Source: Amoebophrya sp. A120
Lineage: Eukaryota > Sar > Dinophyceae > Syndiniales > Amoebophryaceae
Assembly: GCA_905178155.1 (NCBI GenBank)
Contig: CAJINV010000005.1
Span: 7,680,989-7,744,988, forward strand
DNA: 64,000 nt
Reading direction: 5' to 3'
Part shown: positions 45,301 to 55,900 of the stretch, piece after piece
Numbering within the stretch: the first letter of the stretch is position 1
Layout of the letters: each line of letters opens with the position of its first letter
The notes under the pieces: generated by a model
Seen by the model: only the letters and a program-made list of their open reading frames with translations
What the model was told of the DNA's origin: nothing
The model's database searches: none
Position numbers and translations under genes: made by a program

Positions 45301-47874
45301 CGGTGCATATACAATGCGACGAAGCAGTTGTTGTGTTTTGCTCGTGGTCGGCACCAAATACAACAACAGCTCGAGGCTTTGGCTTGGACTCTGTGGCGCC
45401 GGTGTAGTAGTTCTTTGGTGTGTAGTTCTCTACTTCTGGCTGAAGACGTGCTGGTGCTTCTTGATCCTGCTCTGCTTCTGCGCTGGACTTCTTACTTTCT
45501 TTCGAAGATTTACTCCTGCTCTTCGCAGTACCCGTATCGTAACGGCTGGAGGTGCTGGTAGTGGGAACTACAACAACTACTTTCTCGTCCTCCCCCGCTT
45601 GAATTCCTTCTTTCTCACGTCGTCCAAGTGCCTCGACGGTGCTGGGTCGTGGAGTAAGTCGAGTACTATAATTTTCGTCTTTGTTATCCTTTTCCAAAGC
45701 TACTGCTCCAACAGTGTCGGTATCAATATTGTCGCCCTGGTACTGGTTACGCCTTTTCTTATTTTTCCTCTTCTTTTTCGGTTCGCTCTCTTCTCCGGTC
45801 TCGTCCTGTTTGTTCTCCGCTGCTTGGAAGGTGGAGTTCTTCTTGTCGCCAACAGGAGAAACCAAGACTTCAGTCCCGACGTTGTGCTCGTCTTGCTTCT
45901 CTTCGCTGTCTTGATGTTGCGCTTGCTTTTTTCCGTTCTTTCGTCGCAGATGACTTGTCTCGACGGTAGCGGTAGGGGTGAGGGGATGATGAATGGGAGT
46001 ACTCTTTTGATGGCCGCTTTCGACAACAGTATCCTTTTCTGAAACAACTCCTTCTACTCCGGTATAATTGGTATTGGTACTGCTGTTGCCCTGCTTTTTC
46101 TTCTTCCTTTTCCTTTTCGGGTCCTCTTGATGTTCGACCCCGTTGTGGTCCTCCTGCTTGTTCTTCTCTGGTGCTTTGGTGTTTCTGTTTTCGCCTTCGC
46201 GTTCGACAACAGGAGGCAATAAATCGTTAGCCGCGACCACGAGGACACTGCTCTCCTCGTCGTTGACTGCTTTCCTGTAGTTTCGGGGTTGAGAAGCAGA
46301 TGAAGCTGCTGGTTGTACTTGTTCTTCAGGCTGTAGTTGGTGCAAAGAAGTTGAACTTGAAGAGGAAGATTGTTGTTGCAAGAAAGAAGTTGAACTTGAA
46401 GAGGAAGGTTGTAATTGAGATGACGACTTTCCCACAGAAGCAGGATGATCAGCTGCAGGAATCCGAGCCCTCTCTGAGGGTAGAAGTTTTAAATCTTCCT
46501 GTTCCTGATCCCGATCTAGCTCCACCGCGTGCTGACTCTTCTTGTTCTTCTTTCTTTTCCTTTTCTTGCCGGTCTGCGTAGTAAAAGATGAACCAATCTC
46601 AGCCTCCTGAATAGCTTCTTCGTTCCTCGAGTCTTTTTCCACCACGACCTGCTGACCGCTCGTTGTAGCAGAAGAAACGACAGGGGAGTTGTCTGGTTTG
46701 TCCCGTTTGTGGGGTTGTTTGGGACCTTGCTGGGGTACTACTGGTGGGAGTTCTGCTGGTCGTTCTCCTGCTTTGTTATTCGAGGACAAAGTGTTGGCTC
46801 GAGCAGATAAGGATGACTTCTGCTTCTTGCATGATGGTATAATGCGCTGGTTGTCTTCTACTTGTACTTGCAAGGTTCTCGTGGTCTTCACATTATGCTG
46901 ATGATGTTCTTGCGGGGCTACAGCTTCTTGAAGAAGAGGTTGTTCTGGTCGGTGGCGCTGCGACGTCGTACTACTACTGTTTGCTCCGACTGGAGCTCCT
47001 CGGGGAACAAGTAGTTCTTCAGCAGCTGGCTCTACTTGTGCTTTCACAGCTGGCAGACCTCCCACTTCCTCGTCTCCCTTTTCGACGTCTTCGCGTTGTT
47101 TCTGCTTCTTTCGCTTCTTCTTTACCGGTTGTTCGTGTTGGCTACTATGGTGGTTACTATGGTGGTCTTGGTCTTGCTCAACTTCTGATACAGTAGTTTG
47201 CGGTGGCAGTAGTGCGTCTACTTCCTCGTGTGCCGTTTGGTCCTCGCGGTCTTTCGGTATGGCCCGCTCAGGTGTTACAATCGCAACTACTGTAATTACG
47301 ACCAACGATACGTATGTGAAGATGCAAAAAGTGCACTAGAGTCGTCTCTTTCCGGAGACATTAAAATTGGTACTATTGCGAAAAGCGCAAGCAAGGCTCC
47401 GGACGTAGTTCCTGAACCTGATGCTCTTCATACAAGAAAGCCCAGACACAGACTCTAATATGCGTAAACAGTTCCAGTTGAGATCGTGACACCTGAGCAG
47501 GGCATAGTTATATTCTGCTTCTTTCGCTTCTTGTTCTTCACAACTACTCGTTCGTCACTACGGTCCAATTGTTCTGGTGCAGCTACTTTTTCTTCAGCTA
47601 CTTTTTCTTCAGGTTCCGCTTTACTGAAGATGTTGTCCTTGCGAGTTGTAGCTATTTCTCCTTTACCTTTTTGTGCAGCTATGGGACGATGTTGAAAATC
47701 CTGTCCAATTTTTTCCTCCGACCACGGTGGCAAAATTTTACTGGAAGTAGATGCACTGGCGGAAGACGAAGATGCTCCTGGTTTATTTCCTGCTTTTTTG
47801 CCCTTTTTTCTCGATGATTTAATGCCTTGACTCGTCGTTTGAAAAAATTCCTCTGCTCGTCCTGGCCGCGACAT
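36397..47874 (-). CDS. Gene C: RS/RGG- and KKRK-rich nuclear-type protein
   Basis: Spliced minus-strand gene, about 2,300 residues, ATG at 47874 (MSRPGRAEEFFQ), TGA at 36397-36399. Exons from the right: 47507-47874, 45310-47258, 44903-45172, 44419-44473, 44012-44200, 43654-43699, 43199-43261, 42897-42963, 42229-42719, 41768-41977, 41355-41447, 40960-41081, 40213-40751, 39724-39995, 38901-39423, 37580-38705, 37046-37258, 36397-36784. N-terminal: repeated KKRKK modules; middle: RGG/RS-rich exons (SRGRDKHHRGGGGHAKHY, RSRERDHDQHDKDHQ); one ordered stretch, EKLRAYGLVPIKNRRG, at 41768-41977; C-terminal part is Ser/Ala-rich with GRPAPPVPERRTF. Composition resembles RNA-binding or splicing-associated proteins; no catalytic domain is seen. 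Most junctions are in frame after removal of element plus TSD; the junction at 38705-38900 is not resolved. Confidence 0.7.
36784..37045. mobile_element. Introner family A
   Basis: TSD GCAGT. Last intron of gene C. Confidence 0.9.
37258..37579. mobile_element. Introner family A (strongly diverged)
   Basis: GATGTCTGGGCCTGGGTCTG left arm, right arm decayed. TSD CCTCG still exact. Intron of gene C. Confidence 0.75.
38705..38900. mobile_element. Probable introner of unassigned family
   Basis: Begins TATCCAAGGAAAAT (family H-like), ends TTTTATA. No TSD. The junction could not be brought into frame, so its limits in gene C are uncertain. Confidence 0.4.
39423..39723. mobile_element. Introner, diverged family B-like
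   Basis: TATCGTGTGCAAAAAAGTAG left end, AAAAGTTTTTGCATA right end. TSD decayed, but element plus 5 bp restores SGKILDPRNHV in gene C. Confidence 0.6.
39995..40212. mobile_element. Introner, singleton family
   Basis: TATGCAATACAAATTTAC left end, TTTCTTTGGATA right end, with CTTGTCATGC inside. TSD decayed; element plus 5 bp gives an in-frame join to IQKRRDDDC in gene C. Confidence 0.6.
40751..40959. mobile_element. Introner, singleton family
   Basis: TATCCCTGTATAG left end. TSD GTCTC exact (40746-40750 and 40960-40964). Removal restores RSRERDHDQHDKDHQ in gene C. Confidence 0.7.
41081..41354. mobile_element. Introner family A
   Basis: TSD CTTGT. Intron of gene C. Confidence 0.9.
41447..41767. 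mobile_element. Introner family E
   Basis: GGTTTGAAATCGACAAAGTTG left arm, right arm with TCAACTTTGACGGTTTCAAT. TSD TCCCG. Intron of gene C. Confidence 0.9.
41977..42228. mobile_element. Introner family A (short-core subtype)
   Basis: TSD TAGAA. Intron of gene C. Confidence 0.9.
42719..42896. mobile_element. Introner family B (diverged, TSD decayed)
   Basis: TATGCATTGCAAAAATAATTG left end; ends GATGCTTTTGCACAGGATA. Intron of gene C. Confidence 0.8.
42963..43198. mobile_element. Introner family D
   Basis: TSD TGTCG / CGTCG. Intron of gene C. Confidence 0.85.
43261..43432. mobile_element. Introner family B (diverged)
   Basis: TSD decayed. Lies 12 bp from the family G element at 43445. Intron of gene C. 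Confidence 0.8.
43445..43653. mobile_element. Introner family G
   Basis: TSD GGGCG. Intron of gene C. Confidence 0.9.
43699..44011. mobile_element. Introner family C
   Basis: TSD CTTCG. Intron of gene C. Confidence 0.85.
44012..44200 (-). CDS. RGG/RS exon of gene C
   Basis: Reads SRKRDSRGRDKHHRGGGG, NRDRGNDSRRRARSDSRG and RGRGNNHGRRRGN. All three minus frames happen to be open; the frame was chosen because it is the one reached from exon 44903-45172 through 44419-44473 when each introner and one TSD copy are removed, and because it leads on to RSGGRGAGSRRDGSPRG in 43654-43699. Confidence 0.7.
44200..44418. mobile_element. Introner family H
   Basis: TSD TCTTT / GCTTT. Intron of gene C. Confidence 0.85.
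44473..44628. mobile_element. Introner family B
   Basis: TSD TGCTG. Separated by 11 bp from the family A element at 44640. Intron of gene C. Confidence 0.9.
44640..44902. mobile_element. Introner family A
   Basis: Right end GTA rather than ATA. TSD AGTGC / GGTGC. Intron of gene C. Confidence 0.85.
45172..45309. mobile_element. Introner family B (diverged)
   Basis: TSD CACAA / TACAA. Intron of gene C. Confidence 0.8.
45310..47258 (-). CDS. KKRKK-repeat exon of gene C
   Basis: About 650 residues in one frame. The basic cluster recurs about five times: VKKKRKKQKQ, GKKRKRKKNKKSQ, PKRKRKKKKQGN, PKKKRKNKKRRNQ, with NKKRKKQ in the exon before and RNKKRKASK in the exon after. Two modules also share spaced residues after the cluster: a GV.. 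segment, EKD, STP or STR, LTP and TVE. Between clusters the sequence is acidic and Gln-rich. The repeats suggest duplicated nuclear-localisation or nucleic-acid-binding modules. Confidence 0.75.
47258..47506. mobile_element. Introner family M (singleton)
   Basis: TATGGCCCGCTCAGGTGT left end, ACACCTGAGCAGGGCATA right end. TSD decayed; removal joins KKRKKQNIT to PKDREDQTAHEE in gene C. Confidence 0.8.
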
Positions 47875-50800
47875 CTCTAACACGAAGAAAGACCATTGCT
47901 GGTGGTCAGAAATAAGGTGGGCGCCATCTCACGCAGGAACTAGGTAGGAATGTATCAAAAGGAAAACAAGAACAAAACTGTCTCGTCGGTTTAGTGTTGA
48001 GTATACCTCCCTTGATGATTGTTGCAAGATCAGCAGGACAAACATGCTCAGTGGATGAATCTGGGAGAGCACTTGTACCTCTGATGCTTCATAACAAGGC
48101 GTCATTGAGAAATCGATCAGCAACACAGACTGAGAGGAGGACCACTTCTGAGACAGTTTATTTTTCTTTGCAATCATAAATATCTCGACGGCACTACTCC
48201 TTCTACAACTCGTTGCACGTCGTGTACTGGAGCTTGGTTGGAGGTCCTTCGTTGTGCTTGCTGTCGTGGATAATATTGTCGCTCGTTCTTTGATTTTTAC
48301 TATACTCGTACTATACAGATTCCGTGCGTACGAGATGTAGAAGTTGTATTCCTGGCTGCTCGTGGTCTTCCTCGTAGCTGTAATGAATTCAATGTGCTTC
48401 GTGGGTCCTCCTCGTTCGTGGTCATTATGGTAGCGGTTCCGTAGTCCCGCGGTTTTGGTGCGATGACGTCGTGCCGAATGGGAGTAAATTCACACACGTT
48501 GTTCCTGGTTTCTTAGCGGCATAAACAATCTTCGAAGATGATGCCCTATTGAGGAGCCACGGCACGGACGGGTCGCCAAATAACTCAAACACTGCTTGAA
48601 TGTAATTTTTTTACGCTTCTGGTTGTGAAGACTCGAGGTGGACGTCGCCGTCGCCGTCGGCGAAGTTCTGGAACTGGTATTGAAGATGAGACCGACCAAG
48701 AGCTGCAGCCGGAGCTCCGTCCTGCTATATAATTTCCTCGTTCTTGTAGTACGCGATCACAAAAATGTAGATGGATGGCGCCGCTGCAAGAACCGTGTGG
48801 CGGTGCTGTGGTCTCTTCCGGAAAGATCGAAGAAGACGAGAAAACATAAAAAACATTACCTTTAACGAGTACTATCAGACTATGATGAAAGAGATACAAG
48901 ATGACCTCGAATACAATGCTGACAATCGATCAGGCTATTGCAGCTCGTACTAGGGCCTCTACGAAGTAGATCGTTTATTCTTGCGGAAAATATTTTTGTA
49001 AAGGTACACTCGATCTATTTTGGCCCTTGTTCACCACTACTTTTTGATGACGTCAATTCCACTGCTCCGAAGAGAGGACCGCACAATTATGTAGCACTTT
49101 CTATTACTTTTAATATCTAAAAATCTTTGCGAGAGCGCAACAACCTGAAGAAAGAAACAACGTTGACGTCTTCTATGGGTCGTGCCTTTATATTTTTACG
49201 TAGAACTGCCGACAACTTCTGAATCTATCACAAATCGTGCTTCTCTTGACAGAGATTGACTGGGATACGTGCATTTTGATATTGATATCAACTGGGTGGA
49301 TGATAGACAGAAAGTAAAAATGGGGCTGGGGCTAAGGTAGAAGTGGTTTGGTGCTTCTGCTTTTTGTACCGACCCGCCACCTGCTCTGCGGTCGATGTTA
49401 CATGTCGGCGTCCTCTAGAACTAGCTCTAATAGGTGTAGCTGTAGGTGGCTGCATATATCAATCATAATCGACGACCGCCAACATCATGTAATGCAAATA
49501 TAAAAAAGCAAAAGTGAGATCTTTAGGACGGCAAACGTCGTGGTGAGCACCAACAACAATGTTGGAATAAACAGATCTTTGGCTCACGGAAAAATCTTCG
49601 CGCAGGCAGCTTCGCAGGGATAATGAGTCAAGAGAAAAGACTTTTGTTCAACCCTAACTTTATTAAATGTGGTTCGCTGCTGATAATGTCTTGCTCTTGC
49701 CTCTTGTACTGGACCTAGATAAGTTAATTTCTAGGAGAGGCTTGAATACTTCGACTCGCGCATCGAAAACAGTCGGTAATTCTTCGTGGTGCTAAAAGTG
49801 GACTACTTTAGCTTGCCACTACGACTACTTGTACTTACCACTAATAGCAAGGTCGGATATAATCACAGTTCATGTAGGTGCAAACCTCAAATAAATAGTT
49901 CGTTCTCTTCCGCCAGTTTTCAGTACTTATGTGTTTGATCTTCCTCTTCATTCGATAGCCGCCATTCCTGTCGTTCAACGACGAGAAAGGTCTTTATTAC
50001 ATGTGGAAAATTATGGGGATCGTGGCCTCGCTTTTTGTACTTCTAGCTTTGGCCATGGCAGAAAAAAGAAAAAGTAGCCTCGGAAGGAGGTGTCTTCACT
50101 GATGTTGCCCGTAGTCAGGGGTACTCCGCTGGTCTACTACTGTTCGAGCTACAAGGTGGATCCTTCGTCGGACGACGACGAGTACAGTTTACACAACATG
50201 ACCTGCATTGCACATACACCAAGCAATGACGGAGGAACACAGCAAAACGACAACTACTTGTCTTCAGCGCAGCTGCGTCGGGGAAAGTCTCATCGGACGT
50301 GATCCCCGGCGAGCCAAACAAGTCTACGTCAGACTTGCACGAGATATTTTTCGACGAAATAAATCATCTTGCTCTACTGTACAAAGTCATCATCAAAAAA
50401 GGTAGTTGCATTTGCTGGTTATAAAAATTATCTCGCTTTCATCTTCTCTGATTTTGCTATCAGCTACTAACCTCGCCATTCGTCCGCGAAGGATATTGCT
50501 CCTTGTTCGCTTCACCTCCTGCGACGCGAGCGCCGTTGCATCAAGAGCTGCTACAATTCTATGTATTGTATTGTTGCTAAAAAGCGTACCCTTCTTTGCT
50601 TCGACAACAAGAAGGCTTTCGCTTTCTTTCCCGGTGGAGGTCTACAGCTCTATCACGACAATGATAAATCTATCATGGCAGTGCCTATTTTCCCCTGTAT
50701 GAAAGTTCCGAAGCAATTTTCATCTACCAACTCCGAAAAATAGAGCCCTACAATAATAGTGCAGTCATTCTTGTGCTGCGTCGATCCAAAATTTTTCCCG

Positions 50801-52514
50801 TGACCTAACAAACAACGAAACGGAAATCGAAATGACGTGGATGTGGTGCGGAGGAATATTTATTAATATCCGCGCACTATTTCCTATTTGTAATTGTTCA
50901 GCTGCTGCCCCTTTAACATTCTCGCCTTCGCGAGATGAAAGAAAATAAAATAAATAAATAATCAAATGATAAATATCTAGCGAAACGAAAGCCTTTCTAT
51001 ATTTCAATTTCTCGACAATTATCTTATATCTGCAGAGTAACAGGAGGTGCTATCTCTTCATAAATTGAACGAGAAAAAAGATCTATTAATTTTGTAATAA
51101 AATGAAGTACGTAATACTCATCGCTGACTGTTGTGTCTTTTCTGACAGATCGACTCTTCGAAGTTCAAAGTTTGTTTCACTTGCGTACCGCTGTCCATAC
51201 AACCACGCAGGAGCGACGACGAGAGCTAGACCCACATAACAATTCGGCATGATGTGCCCATGCGCGAAATTGTGTCGCTTGAGCAGCAAGAGGACATCAC
51301 AGAATTATTCGTAGTTGAAACTATTAATATTCTATGAAGGAAGTGGGAAGCTGTCGACACTTAAACTTATTGTTTGATGGACTTGCAATTTATTAGTATT
51401 ACTCTGAGCATGCTTCCTCTCGGATTCGATGCAACTGCGAGCCCAAACGAAGCCTCTCCATGCAACGACGCTTATGCGTTGCATAACAGGGCTTGTTCTG
51501 ATTTCGCATACGCAGGACCGCCATGCTTTTACTCAAGAAAAAAATTGCAGTAGCATCAGGGTCTGCTGCAGAGGGTGCGCATGCGCCTTCCTCTTCGCAT
51601 ACCACCTAGCTATGTTGCGAGGCAGTTCTTTCTTCTCATCTGGACCAAGCCTGCAATTAATTTTGTGTACTAGTAAAATAGTGTTTTTCTTGCGTAACTA
51701 AGAGAGTTTTTTCATAAAATTGCAAGCGCTCCTGCTGTTGAGGACACTGGGCACGAAAATAAACTTACCTGAAGTGGATGAAGCTTCAGGCTCATTATAA
51801 ATTTCAATTATCAAAAAAAAAAATTATACTCGACCTGAAATAATAAAATTTTAAGCTTCGACGCAGTAGCTGTGCTGATCACAGCTTTCTGTGCAGTGGA
51901 AAGACGTGGCTTCTTGTTTGTTCTAAGCTGAGTGCAATTATAAAAGACTGCTACATTGAAACACTATTCAAGTTCCGCAACGAAGACAAGAGGAAGGCAG
52001 GCATCAGCGTCTTCTTCTTCAGAGGTGCGAAAATGTGAATGATACTGCGTGCTATGTTTTGATGTAAAAGTGTTTGAGACAAAATGGCAACATCTATCAA
52101 CCTTTACATAGATATTGCCTGATTTATTGTTCCTTATCCTTGCTTGTTGAGCACTCTTCTTTTCGTCCTACCGGTAGATAAAACGTTGCCTAGTACAGAG
52201 GACCACTTCTCTTGTTTTCGGATTATCTTGCAGCTGTCTGGAATAAAAATGCAACTTCGACGTGAAAACGCAGCTACGCGTCGCCAAATTCCTAGGAGCG
52301 TCAGAGGAGGCTACTGGTTGCGTTCTCGTAAAAATCACACGCTGGATCATTCGTACGTACAGTTCATCTTCTTGCTTTCTACTACGTCTCCCATACTAGT
52401 TCTGTGGAAGCTTTTGTTCGAAGCGATTCAAAACCAAAAGAAAAAAAAAATTGCAATGGCTTTTCTCTCAATTTTCAACGTGAAAGCTCGGCTTTCTGAT
52501 CCAAGTGATTGCTG
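47875..52514. other. A+T-richer stretch without introners or defensible genes
   Basis: No introner family occurs here. Open frames are all under 140 codons. A few minus-strand fragments look weakly coding (for example near 48300-48480, with EEDPRSTLNSL) and one plus-strand fragment near 50100-50290 (KVDPSSDDDEYSLHN), but none shows a family or a resolvable intron chain. It may be the upstream region of gene C, an unrecognised gene with ordinary introns, or intergenic DNA. The part 51.7-52.1 kb is markedly A+T-rich. Confidence 0.5.
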
Positions 52515-52734
52515 TATGACAGTGCACAACTCCCCCTCCCCCTGACTTGTATAGCACGAACGGCAATACAAGCCCCAGCCAGTGCGCAGGTTTTGCATGA
52601 CAAATTTGCACAGGATTGTAGTGCTATTTCTTTGGGCTGCCAGAACTTGTCACGCAAACAGTGCTCGGAGGCAAAGCCTGGACTGGGTATTTTGCATGAC
52701 AAATGAGGGGGAGGGGGAGTTGTGCACATTGATA
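52515..52734. mobile_element. Introner family F in the presumed 3' UTR of gene D
   Basis: TATGACAGTGCACAACTCCC left end, GAGTTGTGCACATTGATA right end. Begins three bases past the gene D stop codon. TSD decayed. Confidence 0.85.
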
Positions 52735-52932
52735 TGTTTACTGCATCCCTTTCTCCTCATCTTCCTCCCGCCCGGTACGGCTCGGACGAGTCGTGGCCAT
52801 GTCAGGGACGTTCTCGTAGGACACCTGACGAGCCAAAGAAAAAGAATGGGTCGTCTTCGTCAGACTCAGATGATTACGATACGAAAATAAAATAAAAAAG
52901 CCGTGCGATGGAACAAGTGCAAATAACAAAGT
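52735..52932 (-). CDS. Terminal exon of gene D (membrane segment plus acidic tail)
   Basis: Reads LLFALVPSHGFFILFSYR, then SLTKTTHSFSLARQVSYENV and an acidic end EEDEEKGMQ before TAA (52738-52740). The upstream exon end SYSFAL joins in frame when the family D introner 52932-53166 and one CAAAG copy are removed. The stop lies three bases before the family F element at 52515-52734, which would therefore sit in the 3' UTR. Confidence 0.55.
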
Positions 52933-55900
52933 ATGGCGTTCTCAAATGTTACATTCTCAGCTGTTACATGAATTTGCAATGCAAGAACGGCAAAAGTGAA
53001 AGGGGGAAGATTGCGCCTTTTGCATTACAGATTTGGCGTAGATCTGGCTGCTGTTTGGCCCTTCGGAGATTTGTCATGCGAAGCAGCTTAATCGTGGCGA
53101 TCTTGCTTGTAAATTTACATTACAAACCACGTAACAGTTGAGAATGTAACGCTTGAGAACGCCATACAAAGCAAAACTATAACTTCTACAGGCGTAGGAA
53201 ATAAAACGTAACCGCAAATAATCCCCTACCTGGCCATCCACGGAGGACGTAGCACGTAAATGCGGCAAAGCTTGGCTCTGTAGTTGGGACGTGAACCATG
53301 CCTGTGTTGTAGTGTAGAGTACTTTGCTATGATTTCGTCTCCTGTCTTTCTTGTTGTTCTGACGATGTGGCAATCTTTGATGGAAGCGAGAACCTGGAAC
53401 GTGAAGAACGCAAATTTTCCAGGAGCAAGAACGCTATACACATCGAAAGTCATTTACTCGCCATAGCGCTCTACTGCACCTTCTGCATGACAACGAGGAC
53501 GATTGTGCCGAAGAGGGCCAGCAAATCCACTACATACCTGAGCTTCAGCTTCTTCGAAATGCGCTCCACCGCCCGCCGTCAGTCCGGCCGCCTGCCTGCT
53601 GGAAAAATTAATCGTCGTGACCGTGCCGGTCGTGTCCCGTCCACCCAGATTGCTCTTGCTTTTCTCGCCGTGCGAGAAAGTTCCGCTGCGGTACACCTGG
53701 TCGATGTCACAAAGAATTTTTCAATTTACTCATTCATGATCATCACAGTTATATATAGTGTTGGCATGCGCGATTTTGATCTATCAGCATCATTCGTCGA
53801 AAAGCAAATGAGTGGGTCCGCTTCGTCCATCCTCCACGAATTCGATCGACTGCTCTTGCGCACCTGTCCAGACGAGTGCTGCTGGTTCATGCTCTCTCCA
53901 CCGGCGTCACCGTTCATCTTCATATTGATCATCTTTGCCCTATGAAACGCAAAGACTTTTTCTGTCTGGGAACTTAATCCTGAATAAGAATTGCCCTTCA
54001 GAGTGCAGGCGCACCAGCAACCAGGCTTCATCAAAAGGATTTTGCTGCTTTTTTCATGCGTCCGGGTCTGGCGTTGGCGCGTTACAGATGCAAGATATCA
54101 CACAAGAGAAGTCCAGCTTTTCGAGATGTTCCCGACATGTCAGATACTTGCTATGGATACCCCTTTTGTCCGGTTTTCGCTCCGAAGACGAGCACTGCTC
54201 CACGCGGAGAGGATGATGAGCAGACCTGATTGAAATGATTTTTTTTCATTTTGGTGTGGTCAAGAAAGAACTTCGACCATTGCGCGATCCCACTCTGTCA
54301 TGTCCACGCGTTTGGCTCGTGCATACACATGGCAATGGCGATTCAAAAAAATGCTTTCGTTTAAAATTCAGTTCATTGTGGTGCTGCTAGTACAAGAGCG
54401 ACCCAAGTTGTGCAAGGAAATAAGTGGCGCTGGCACCTACTACGCCACGCAGATCAAAACTCCAACACTGCTCTATGCCCCATGCCCATGGCCCATCGTG
54501 GCGCAAGCAAAATATTTAGTCCTTCCGTGCGAGTGCGTATAATCTACTATACCTTCTTTTCTTTCTGGGTATGGAAATCACTTTCGCCGTCACTGGAGTC
54601 GCTTGTTTCTTTCGGGTCTTTATCCAAACGTTGCAGCGCGTCGCCGTTTGGCAACTGAGATTCTTCGTACATGGGAAAAAGCGCTGCAGTTACATACTGG
54701 CACTGGGTTGCAAGACCATCACAGGCGACCTTTATTATGTAGCTTACTTCCCCGCGTGTTCTTCTTCACTAGGAGCGATCCCCGGACTAGTACAGCTCTT
54801 CTTTGTCATGCGTAGCAAGCAACTTCGTTTCTCTGAAGTTCCACCAGGTGTGTAACTGTAGCACTTTTTCCGTGTTCCGTATTCTTGTGAATCTTCCGAA
54901 ATGGTTGGGGATACCTGGGTGTAATTGTAAGTAAATGGGGCTTCATCGGTGATGTCTTTCTACCATCGTGGAAAGCAAAAATAACCACGACAGCCCCGTC
55001 TTTGACTCAAATGGAAAAAAAGACCACACTTATACCTCCAACATGCCCATGCAAATGGCGCCGTACTCAACACCCGTTCGGTCTTTTTCGTTTAAAATCG
55101 CCTCCCGCATTTGCTCCTTCTCTTCTTCCTCGCGACCGGCGAGACCCTGGCCAAGTGGCTCTTTCCCTCGCTGTCTATCTTTTTTACTATCGTCATTCTT
55201 CATCCGCGTCGCCACTATGCACTCGTTAGCCATTAGTCTCTGCCGTCTGGCCTTCCGATTAGCCCGGGTCTCCGCATTGTGGCAGCACCAGGCGTTGTTT
55301 TGACAACAGCAAATCGCAGCTACTCGCCAACTATGCAGCTTTGCAAATATGTTTGGCTATGGGCCTGGAAAGGTGGACACGCAGACTTGTTTAGACTAAT
55401 ACTTGTCTGGCACGCCCATTTTTCAACAGAAAGCAAAGCACATCTCATCCCCAGCACCAAAAAAACAAAAACTTGCGCTGCGGGTTTTATTAGTGTCACA
55501 AAAACTGAAGCTCACTCTTGGTGCTCAGCGTGAAAAACCTTTACTGTATGCATATGTCCGAGCGCGCCTCCAGTCGCGAACTAGAATGACACGCTGCACT
55601 CTACACGTCGACACGAAGTTCCTTCTTTAGCTAAAGTACTTTGACTTTTCGTCTTCGCATTACAGAGGTTCTAGTGACAGGACTGCAGCAACGCAAATTT
55701 GTTCTTTTTTCTGGTATGAGTGTGCGTTTCTGTTGAAAAGTGGTTGTTGATTCTCTGATGCTTGTTGAGCAGGAAGTGGAGTGCGCATTCTTTGCAAAAA
55801 TGCAAGACAGCAGTTTCTGTTTCTGACGAGAAGAACGGAACGCATAGTCTCTGAAAATCTTGTCATGCTTGCCTGTGGAGTGTCGTCATCCCATCCTTCA

